From assembly GCA_019247395.1 (NCBI GenBank), contig JAFAOZ010000310.1, forward strand, positions 1-5,883: a stretch of DNA of 5,883 nt. The letters are read 5' to 3'. Numbering within the stretch: the first letter of the stretch is position 1; each line of letters begins with the position of its first letter. The notes beneath the pieces were generated by a model that worked only from the letters and a program-made list of their open reading frames with translations, did not search any database and was not told the origin of the DNA. Of the stretch, positions 1 through 5,540 are shown piece after piece. Source of the DNA: Vulcanimicrobiota bacterium. GTDB lineage: Bacteria; Vulcanimicrobiota; Vulcanimicrobiia; Vulcanimicrobiales; Vulcanimicrobiaceae. The position numbers and the translations under genes are program-made.

Positions 1-771
1 GCCCGCCGCGGCGCGTAACAGCGCCGGAATGGCAGCGGCACCGGCTGTATCGGCGAATGCAAACTCGTCCAAAAGGTACGCGTCGAGACGCGGCGCACGC
101 ACGCCGAAGACGTACGCGACGATGCGGCCGCTCCGTCGCACGACCAAATTCGCGGGTTGGCCGGTCGGATGTTCCGACCGGTGGCGCATCTTCGTCGCGA
201 TCCAGCTCCACACGCTCGCGCTGCGGACGAAGCCGGCGCTCCGCGCTTCGTCGCCGCGCTCGTAAACACGACGAATGCTGCGCCAATCGTCGTCCTTCAG
301 GTGGGTGAGTTGCAGGCGCATTGATGGAAGCGTGTCCGCACGCAGTAAAAATCGGCGCGACGGCAGCGCGGTGAAGCCCAGCGCGGTATAGAACTGCGGC
401 CTGATATCCGAGAATAAAAACGCGACGTCGTGACCGTCCGCGCGAGCGGCGTCGAGCGCCGTTGCCACCATAACGCTGGCGTAACCGCGCCCACGATACT
501 CCTCGGGTGTAAAGACAGCGCCGAAGCCCACCGCCCGCAAGGACTGCGTCTCGTGGCGAATCGTTCGCTCGTACCGCTTGAACGACGCCACCAGCGTTGT
601 GCCGTCGTAGAGTCCAAGCGTTCGATAATACCGCCGTCCGTAGGGTCCGCGCGCGATTTCAAGCGTCTGGGCGACGTACGCGTCGAACGTTCGCGCGCCG
701 CCCCAAAGCGACGCCGTCAACGGAAGAACCTCGCGTACGTATACCTGTGGCGTAATCTCGCGCAGTTGCAC
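1..771 (-). CDS. GNAT family N-acetyltransferase, Eis-like layout (3' end outside window)
   Basis: Open from a GTG at 771-769 to the left edge of the window: 257 codons without a stop, C-terminus missing. The start is the first possible one after the helicase stop. No clear Shine-Dalgarno is visible, so translation may depend on coupling to the helicase 9 bp upstream. Residues 80-133 are a typical GNAT core: beta-strand GFGAVF, then the acetyl-CoA pyrophosphate loop R93-G-R-G-Y-A98, a helix, and the motif B FYTALGF at 127-133. Residues about 155-257 look like a second, poorer GNAT-like fold (strand IVAYVFGVR at 217-225), which recalls the tandem-GNAT Eis family. Such enzymes transfer acetyl from acetyl-CoA to an amine in the cytoplasm. 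The substrate cannot be told from sequence. It is third in the nuclease-helicase operon, which may only mean co-transcription. The GNAT fold is well supported; the Eis subfamily is an inference. Confidence 0.85.
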   Translation of the reverse strand, partial: MQLREITPQVYVREVLPLTASLWGGARTFDAYVAQTLEIARGPYGRRYYRTLGLYDGTTLVASFKRYERTIRHETQSLRAVGFGAVFTPEEYRGRGYASVMVATALDAARADGHDVAFLFSDIRPQFYTALGFTALPSRRFLLRADTLPSMRLQLTHLKDDDWRSIRRVYERGDEARSAGFVRSASVWSWIATKMRHRSEHPTGQPANLVVRRSGRIVAYVFGVRAPRLDAYLLDEFAFADTAGAAAIPALLRAAAG

Positions 772-780
772 GTTACAACG

Positions 781-2835
781 CTAGCGCAGCTCTTCGAGAA
801 ATTCCGGCGCGGACTTCGAACGGATCGGCGGCCCGCCAGCCGTCACCAGAACGCTTCTTCGAGCGCGCCTGCAGGCATAGCGAAACGCGCGCCGTTCGCG
901 ATCGTAGTATTGCTGCGACGCTTTCGAGCGGTAGACGTAGTACGAGAACTTTGCCGTACGGGCGGCGCGAGCATCGCCGACGTTGTCTTTGGGAATCATG
1001 CCGTAGCGCGGGCTAAAGAGGAACGCGTCGGGCGCATACCAGCGCGGAAAGCCGCCGGGCCGAACGTTGGAAACGACGACGTGCTCGAACTCGCGACCGC
1101 GCGCCGCCTCGACGCTGAGCAGATGCACGAAGCCCTCGGTTTCGTCGAGCTGGCATGTTTCCAAATCGCTTTCCATGCGCTGCGCCGCGTATTCCAAGAC
1201 GTCTGCAATCCCGGGGTCGGCGTTTTGCGTTACAAAAGCCTGCAGTCGTTGCAGTAAGTGCCGCAGGACGGCCTGCTGAGCACGCGCTCGCGCGGAGCCC
1301 GGTTCGCCGTCTCGCGCAAGGCCTTCGCTCCAGACCAGACGCGCGAATCGTTCGAACGGCAGCTCGTGCATCGCGGCGACCCACCGCTCGCGTAAACTGC
1401 GAAAGCGCCGGATGCGGGCGGCGGCATCGTCGCTCAGCGCCTCGTCGCGTTCCCCGCGAACCACGTTCCACCCGAGACGCAAATCGCGCTTGGGGTGCCA
1501 ACGCGTCGCCCGCGCCGTCGGCGCGGGCTCTTGATCGAAGGCAAAGAGTGCGCGCTGCGGATCGGGCGGTTCGCTGCAGAGCAGCACCAGCGATGCATCG
1601 GAGAGACCGATTGCGCGATTGCCGAGCGTGCGCAGCAGCCACGCGTGCGCAAACGGATCGTACACGTTCCAGAGAAGTGCCAGAGCGTCCAGCGCTCTGC
1701 GATCGGTAAAGACGTTGGAGTCGCCGGAGAGCAGGGTGGGAACGTTGCGTTCTAATAACGCCTCTTCGTAAAGTTCGACGTTGCGCACGGAGCGAAAGAT
1801 GACGGCAATGCGTTCCGGTGCGGTGCCGCCGTCGATCCATTCGGTGACGCGCGCGGCAACGAGCGCGGCTTCGGCGCGCGCATCACCGGAGCGCTCGAGC
1901 TGCACCGCGGGCGAACGGTAGCTGCCGTGCAGTTCGACGGACGCCGTTGCGAAGCCGAAGGTCTCCTTGGGGTTGGTCATTCGTGCGTGCGTTACCACCG
2001 ACGTCGGATCGCCGCAGAGGGTTACGCCTTGGAGACGGTCGCCAAAGATTGCGCGCACCAGCCTCAGATGGGACTTCGTGAGCTCTTGAGCGTCGTCGAG
2101 CAGCGCAAACCGATGCCGCGCTCGCAGCGCTTGCGCACAATCGCCGTTGCGCTCGAGCAACTCCGCGGCCGCGATGGCCGCATCGCGTCCGGTCATCCGG
2201 TCCGCCGATTCGACCAGCTCGACGTAGCGCTCGAAGAGCTTTGCCAGAATCTTTGCCAGGTCGATTTCGCGACGTCGTTGGCGAGTCAGTTCCTCGGAGC
2301 TGACCGCCAGCGAATCGTGATAGCTGTGCTTCGTCGCCGACAAAAGCGCGGGCTCGGCGAAGTTTGGCGGCTGCGCGTAAAACTCGGTCGCTCCGGTCAG
2401 TGCGCGCGACAAGAAGAACGCCGGCGCGACGTCCGCGTCGCGCAGGCGGCGTATCAAGCGAAAGGCGGAGCGCAGAAAGCGCTCGGGCGACCGCAAGCCG
2501 GGCACCTCCGGATCGAGCTGATCGGCTGAAAATTCATTCCACTCAAGGGCGAAGAGCGGCGCGCACGCTTGTGCAAAGAGCAGCTCCGCGTCGACGTCGT
2601 CCACGAGCGTAACGTCTCTGCCGCACGCGCGCAGTAACTCGACGGCAAATTCGTCGAGTTCGCGCTCCGACGTCAAATACAGCGGTTCGCTCGCGGGAAA
2701 GCGCGCGCGCAGCGCGGCCGCACGCTCGGCCAGAGCGATGCTCTTTCCCGCGCCGGGCGGGCCGAGAATTGCAAAACATTCGTCGTGAGACCGTTCGGCG
2801 GCCTCGCGTTGTTCTGCGCTCAACTCGACGAGCAT
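781..2835 (-). CDS. UvrD/Rep-family (superfamily 1A) ATP-dependent DNA helicase, divergent
   Basis: 684 residues. An SF1A helicase moves along single-stranded DNA using ATP, usually in repair or recombination. Motifs are in order: Q motif LSAEQREAAE (Gln9), Walker A GPPGAGKS (25-32), Walker B LLDDAQEL (245-252), motif III LCGDPTSVV (273-281), motif IV SYRS (305-308), a motif V-like AARGREFEHVVV (577-588), and motif VI ERRAF...RRAR (647-659) with the catalytic arginine kept. Unusual points: Walker B reads D-D instead of the usual D-E, and the motif III glutamine (GDxxQS) is Thr278. There is no nuclease domain in this protein; one is encoded just upstream. The start is ATG 2835-2833, which overlaps the nuclease stop as TGATG. 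A start at 2907 would add 24 residues encoded over the nuclease gene and is less likely. The nearest GGAGG (2855-2859) is too far away, so coupling probably drives initiation. It could be a motor or a largely structural partner. Confidence 0.9.
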   Translation of the reverse strand: MLVELSAEQREAAERSHDECFAILGPPGAGKSIALAERAAALRARFPASEPLYLTSERELDEFAVELLRACGRDVTLVDDVDAELLFAQACAPLFALEWNEFSADQLDPEVPGLRSPERFLRSAFRLIRRLRDADVAPAFFLSRALTGATEFYAQPPNFAEPALLSATKHSYHDSLAVSSEELTRQRRREIDLAKILAKLFERYVELVESADRMTGRDAAIAAAELLERNGDCAQALRARHRFALLDDAQELTKSHLRLVRAIFGDRLQGVTLCGDPTSVVTHARMTNPKETFGFATASVELHGSYRSPAVQLERSGDARAEAALVAARVTEWIDGGTAPERIAVIFRSVRNVELYEEALLERNVPTLLSGDSNVFTDRRALDALALLWNVYDPFAHAWLLRTLGNRAIGLSDASLVLLCSEPPDPQRALFAFDQEPAPTARATRWHPKRDLRLGWNVVRGERDEALSDDAAARIRRFRSLRERWVAAMHELPFERFARLVWSEGLARDGEPGSARARAQQAVLRHLLQRLQAFVTQNADPGIADVLEYAAQRMESDLETCQLDETEGFVHLLSVEAARGREFEHVVVSNVRPGGFPRWYAPDAFLFSPRYGMIPKDNVGDARAARTAKFSYYVYRSKASQQYYDRERRAFRYACRRARRSVLVTAGGPPIRSKSAPEFLEELR

Positions 2836-4118
2836 CAACTTGCGAAGCGCTGCGCCTCCGACGGTGGCTTCGATGCGCATGCAAGCGCGTACGCGCAGTA
2901 CGTGCACGCGGAGGCGTCCCGGGTCGTTGCGAATTCACGGGTTTCGCCGGAGGCAAGCTCGGCACTGAGCTCGATCATCCGCGTCCGGCTGCGCTCCAAT
3001 TCGGCAAGGGAGATGTTGCGGCCGACCTGTAGCGCGACCGGACGAACGTCGAGCAGTGCGTCTTTGAGCGGAATGAGCACGAGACGCGTGACTCGATCGC
3101 CGGCCGCCGTCCGCGCCCAATAATAAAACGGCAATTGAAAATCGCGAAAGCCGCGGACCTTTTCGACGTACTCGGCGGGGGTCGCCGGAATGCTGCCGGT
3201 CTTGTAATCGATGACGGCGACGCCGCCGGACCGCTCGTCGCGATCGAGCCGGTCGATAAAGCCGACGAACGGCCGCCCATCGAGTTCCAGCTCCGCCGGC
3301 GTCTCGCGGCCGACCACTTCGAACGGCGCCTCCCGTTCCTGCACGAGCAGCCAATCCACGTAACGCTGCGCGGTGCGCTGCGCGCGTCGCGTTTGCAACT
3401 CGAACTCGACGCGCGTGTCGAAGCCGTTCCGTTGCGACTCGAAGGCCCAGGTGACGCATTCACGAATGCGGCGGCGCATCGCGGCTTCGTCGGCGCGGAC
3501 CGGACGCGGGTATTCGCCATGGAAATCTTCGAGCGCGAGGTGGAAGGCGCTGCCGTACGCCGACGCTGCCGATCCCCGATCCTCAATGGCGCCGCATGCA
3601 TATCGGTAGAACCACTTACGGCGGCATTCGGCATACGCGTTCAGCGCGGATGCGCTAAAGTGGCGTTGCCACCCTGTGACGCCGGCCGGTTCTTCCAAGG
3701 GTTGCGGCTCGGCGAGCCGCAACTCGGTTTCCTGCAACGCTTCCTCGGATTCGCCAGACGCACGTTCGAGTGCCGGGAGTTCGAATGTTCTGGCGATTTC
3801 GTCGCGCAGTATTGACTCGAACGGCGCGTCCAACGATCGAATTCGCCGCATACGACGAGCGAAGCGAAGCACGCAATCCCGCTCGTCCGCCGGCAACGCA
3901 AGATCGCCGCGTTCGATCGCCTCGAGAAGCTCGCCCGATCGAAGCGCCAACGTGGCGTAGGCCGCAGCAATGTCGTGAGGCACTCCCGAACACGGCGAAC
4001 GCAGCAGCCGCACGAGCAACGTTTGAGCGCCGGTGCGATGCCATTGCACGGCATCCTCAACGAACGAACGAAGCAAAGCGGAACGGACGCGCACTCTCAC
4101 TGAAGTTACAGATTCCAC
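2835..4118 (-). CDS. PD-(D/E)XK nuclease, RecB/AddB C-terminal type, with Fe-S cysteines
   Basis: 427 residues from GTG 4118. The C-terminal two thirds is a RecB-family nuclease: FSASALNAYAECRRKWFYRY entry helix (154-173), His193 in the GSAFH motif, Asp289 in GFIDRLD, Asp304-Tyr-Lys306 (DYKTG) and Gln328...Tyr332 (QLPFY). Together these are the metal-binding and catalytic signature of RecB/AddA/AddB nucleases. Cys165, Cys405, Cys408 and Cys414 (last three spaced C-x2-C-x5-C) match the [4Fe-4S] clamp known from AddB. Residues about 34-110 (LVRLLRSPCSGVPHD and following) resemble a helicase 2B region, but no Walker A, Walker B or motif VI is present, so the protein looks like the rear half of an AddB/AdnB-like subunit. 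GTG 4118 was chosen for AGGGG six bases upstream; GTG 4133 is an alternative. It is first in the operon and overlaps the helicase start by one base. Expected role: DNA end resection or other DNA processing with the helicase. Confidence 0.9.
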   Translation of the reverse strand: MESVTSVRVRVRSALLRSFVEDAVQWHRTGAQTLLVRLLRSPCSGVPHDIAAAYATLALRSGELLEAIERGDLALPADERDCVLRFARRMRRIRSLDAPFESILRDEIARTFELPALERASGESEEALQETELRLAEPQPLEEPAGVTGWQRHFSASALNAYAECRRKWFYRYACGAIEDRGSAASAYGSAFHLALEDFHGEYPRPVRADEAAMRRRIRECVTWAFESQRNGFDTRVEFELQTRRAQRTAQRYVDWLLVQEREAPFEVVGRETPAELELDGRPFVGFIDRLDRDERSGGVAVIDYKTGSIPATPAEYVEKVRGFRDFQLPFYYWARTAAGDRVTRLVLIPLKDALLDVRPVALQVGRNISLAELERSRTRMIELSAELASGETREFATTRDASACTYCAYALACASKPPSEAQRFAS

Positions 4119-4124
4119 CAGGCG

Positions 4125-4129
4125 CCCCT
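4125..4129 (-). promoter_or_regulatory. Shine-Dalgarno AGGGG deciding the nuclease start
   Basis: On the minus strand AGGGG is followed by six bases and then GTG at 4118. No comparable site precedes the other in-frame candidates GTG 4133, GTG 4100 or GTG 4094. This is the main reason for placing the nuclease start at 4118. Confidence 0.5.
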
Positions 4130-4137
4130 GCACGTTC

Positions 4138-4145
4138 CGTATAAC
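4138..4145. promoter_or_regulatory. Possible back-to-back -10 elements for ubiX and the nuclease operon
   Basis: The 39-bp gap between the divergent starts contains TATAAC on the plus strand (4140-4145) and TATACG on the minus strand (4143-4138), sharing the TATA core. They would place transcription starts near 4152 for ubiX, giving a leader of about six bases, and near 4131 for the nuclease operon, giving a short leader that includes the AGGGG. No convincing -35 is seen for either. The ubiX start has no Shine-Dalgarno, which fits near-leaderless expression. This is inferred from short matches only. Confidence 0.3.
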
Positions 4146-4153
4146 CAGCTGGT
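4144..4153. repeat. 10-bp perfect palindrome ACCAGCTGGT in the divergent gap
   Basis: ACCAGCTGGT is its own reverse complement and sits four bases before the ubiX ATG, touching the predicted plus-strand -10. The symmetry does not extend beyond ten bases. It could be a small operator half-site pair or chance. Confidence 0.3.
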
Positions 4154-4157
4154 ATCT

Positions 4158-4721
4158 ATGCGGCGGATCATCATCGGTATCACCGGCGCGAGCGGCAGCC
4201 TTTACGGCTATATGGTGCTGCAGGCGCTGCGCTCCATCGGTGGCGTGGAAACGCATTTGGTGCTCACGGCCGCCGCGCGACGAACCATCGAACTCGAAAC
4301 TGACATGTCCGCCGAAGACTTCGAAGGCTTGGCCGATCTGGTGCATCCCGACGATGATCTGGCGGCGGCGATTTCCAGCGGCTCGTTCCTGACCGACGGC
4401 ATGTTGGTACTACCGTGCTCGATGAAGAGTGCCAGCGCAATCGCGTATTCAATGAATTCGAACTTGCTCGTGCGTGCGGCCGACGTTTGTCTCAAAGAAA
4501 AACGTCGCCTCGTCTTGGTCGTTCGCGAGACGCCGCTCCACCTCGGCCATTTGCGGACTTTGGCGCAGCTTGCGGAGATCGGGGCCGTGATTCTGCCGCC
4601 GGTTCCGGCCTTGTATGCCAACCCTCAGAGCGTCGACGATATCATCGCCCACACCGTCGGAAAAGCGCTCGATCAGTTCGGGATTGCCAACGAGCTTTTC
4701 AAGCGCTGGCGCTCGCCCTAA
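4158..4721 (+). CDS. ubiX: UbiX family flavin prenyltransferase
   Basis: 187 residues, the usual UbiX length. UbiX joins a dimethylallyl group from DMAP to reduced FMN, making prenyl-FMN, the cofactor of UbiD-type decarboxylases in ubiquinone synthesis and aromatic or acrylic acid metabolism. Visible signatures: FMN-binding GITGASGS (7-14), SGSF (74-77), PCSMKSASAIA (86-96), NLLVRAADVCLKEKR (102-116), RETPL (123-127), GAVILPPVPALYANPQSVDD (142-161). By alignment from memory with Pseudomonas aeruginosa UbiX, Glu47, Arg106, Lys113, Glu124 and Tyr153 keep the active-site residues, while Lys169 stands where Arg185 binds the DMAP phosphate. ATG 4158 starts directly before the first beta strand as in homologues; no Shine-Dalgarno is seen. 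It is divergent from the nuclease operon and convergent, by 6 bp, with the nucleotidyltransferase. No ubiD is in the window, so the partner decarboxylase is unknown. Confidence 0.96.
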   Translation: MRRIIIGITGASGSLYGYMVLQALRSIGGVETHLVLTAAARRTIELETDMSAEDFEGLADLVHPDDDLAAAISSGSFLTDGMLVLPCSMKSASAIAYSMNSNLLVRAADVCLKEKRRLVLVVRETPLHLGHLRTLAQLAEIGAVILPPVPALYANPQSVDDIIAHTVGKALDQFGIANELFKRWRSP

Positions 4722-4727
4722 GCTTCA

Positions 4728-5495
4728 TCAGCGCGACGCTCGCGCAACGAGCGTGCGCGCCAGCGGCACGTCGCTCGGACGATCGACGTTGACCGCCGTC
4801 TCGGGGAAGGAAGAGACGAACGCGCGCACCGGCGCGCCAAGAATTCGCGCGGCGCGCGCTTCGGCCGCGGAAATCGTTAGTCGCCCAACGGCGAACCGCG
4901 CGAGCATGTCCCAGCCGAAGAACGACGCGAGTTTGAATGGATGCTTGCGCGCGGCGCCGAGCTGTTCGATGAAGCGCTCGAGGAGCGGGAGTGCGCGGGG
5001 TTTCATCGCGACCAGGCCGCCGCCGCAAAATGTCCCGTCGCGCATCCTCGCCCACGTATGCGGCACTTCGGGAAAGCGTCGCAGGTGGACGGACTTCTCG
5101 ACGCACCCGTAGACGAGATCCGTCGAGAGTGCGTCGACGCCGCGAACGAAATCCTGCGCGGCGACGGAGGTGAGCACCGGCAAATCGGAGGCTGCGATCA
5201 ACACGTCCTCGCCGGCAGGCAATCCGGCGAGACCGCTGCGCAGACTCTCGCTGATATGCACCCCGTCGGGCCGCAGCTCGTCGGCAAGCCGAAGGTCGCG
5301 ATGTCCCGTCATGGACGGCGGCGCAACGACGATCAGCCGCCCAACTCCGGCAGCATCGCGTAAGGCGGCGAGCACGCGGCCGACCAGCGTGATGCCTTCA
5401 ATTTCAACGAAGGCTTTGTTCGGAGCGCCGGCTTGCAGCTGTGCGACCGCATCGTGTGGTCCGCCCGCGAGCACGACGGCATTCAACGTTGTCAT
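4728..5495 (-). CDS. MobA/IspD-like nucleotidyltransferase (NTP_transf_3 type)
   Basis: 255 residues. It has the glycosyltransferase-A-like nucleotidyltransferase fold: VVLAGG (7-12), PNKAFVEIEG (25-34) with the substrate-contacting lysine, ASDLPVL (102-108) with metal-binding Asp104, and NVDRPSD (236-242) with a likely second metal ligand, Asp238. Such enzymes transfer a nucleotide from CTP or GTP to a phosphate group. The loop after LAGG is longer than in MobA and lacks GxSxRMG, so molybdenum cofactor synthesis is not indicated. A MobA-like transferase of this kind also sits near ispE in many Firmicutes (from memory), so the pairing seems conserved, but its substrate is not known. The start ATG 5495 overlaps the ispE stop as ATGA, and both lie in an interspersed repeat; TTG 5486 is an alternative start. 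A longer start at 5654 would add 53 residues that only read antisense to nothing plausible and overlap ispE. Confidence 0.85.
   Translation of the reverse strand: MTTLNAVVLAGGPHDAVAQLQAGAPNKAFVEIEGITLVGRVLAALRDAAGVGRLIVVAPPSMTGHRDLRLADELRPDGVHISESLRSGLAGLPAGEDVLIAASDLPVLTSVAAQDFVRGVDALSTDLVYGCVEKSVHLRRFPEVPHTWARMRDGTFCGGGLVAMKPRALPLLERFIEQLGAARKHPFKLASFFGWDMLARFAVGRLTISAAEARAARILGAPVRAFVSSFPETAVNVDRPSDVPLARTLVARASR
4731..4760. terminator. GC-rich hairpin at the convergent gene ends, possible terminator
   Basis: ACGCTCG (4736-4742) and CGAGCGT (4748-4754) pair around a CGCAA loop. With one bulged base (4755) the stem continues through GCGCG (4731-4735) and CGCGC (4756-4760), making about 12 pairs. 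It lies inside the last codons of the nucleotidyltransferase and 10 bp after the ubiX stop. Neither strand has a following T-run, so it is not a standard Rho-independent terminator; it could protect 3' ends or pause polymerase. Confidence 0.3.
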
Positions 5496-5540
5496 CCTGA
5501 GCGACGCTGCGCAGCAGCGGAGTCGAAGGACGAAGGGCAC
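5491..5540. repeat. Interspersed imperfect palindromic repeat at the ispE/nucleotidyltransferase junction
   Basis: The plus strand reads GTCATCCTGAGCG, then a variable centre with the perfect palindrome GCTGCGCAGC (5506-5515), then GAGTCGAAGGACGAAGGGCA. From memory, GTCATCCTGAGCG...GTCGAAGGA is a family of short palindromic repeats scattered between genes in several bacterial phyla. Here it lies within coding sequence, encoding the last 15 residues (CPSSFDSAAAQRRSG) and stop of ispE and the start codon of the next gene. Only one copy is in the window, so repetition itself is not shown here. Confidence 0.6.

Noticed and set aside
430..1257. Plus-strand open frame of 275 codons
   Set aside because: It lies opposite the GNAT and helicase genes, both of which have clear family motifs; the product is Arg/Ala-rich and matches nothing, as expected for a shadow in high-GC DNA.
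1013..1840. Minus-strand open frame of 275 codons inside the helicase gene
   Set aside because: It is a frame-shifted reading of the helicase with very Arg-rich low-complexity product and no motif.
1927..2529. Plus-strand open frame of 200 codons opposite the helicase
   Set aside because: It covers the helicase region between Walker A and motif IV on the other strand; no domain is recognisable.
2836..2907. N-terminal extension of the helicase to an ATG at 2907
   Set aside because: It would overlap the Fe-S cysteine codons of the nuclease gene; ATG 2835 lies directly before the Q motif and forms a TGATG junction.
3135..3815. Plus-strand open frame of 226 codons opposite the nuclease
   Set aside because: The minus strand here encodes the complete PD-(D/E)XK signature, so the plus frame is a shadow.
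4119..4346. N-terminal extension of the nuclease to an ATG at 4346
   Set aside because: The extra 76 codons are mostly antisense to the well-conserved start of ubiX and read as no domain; GTG 4118 with AGGGG fits better.
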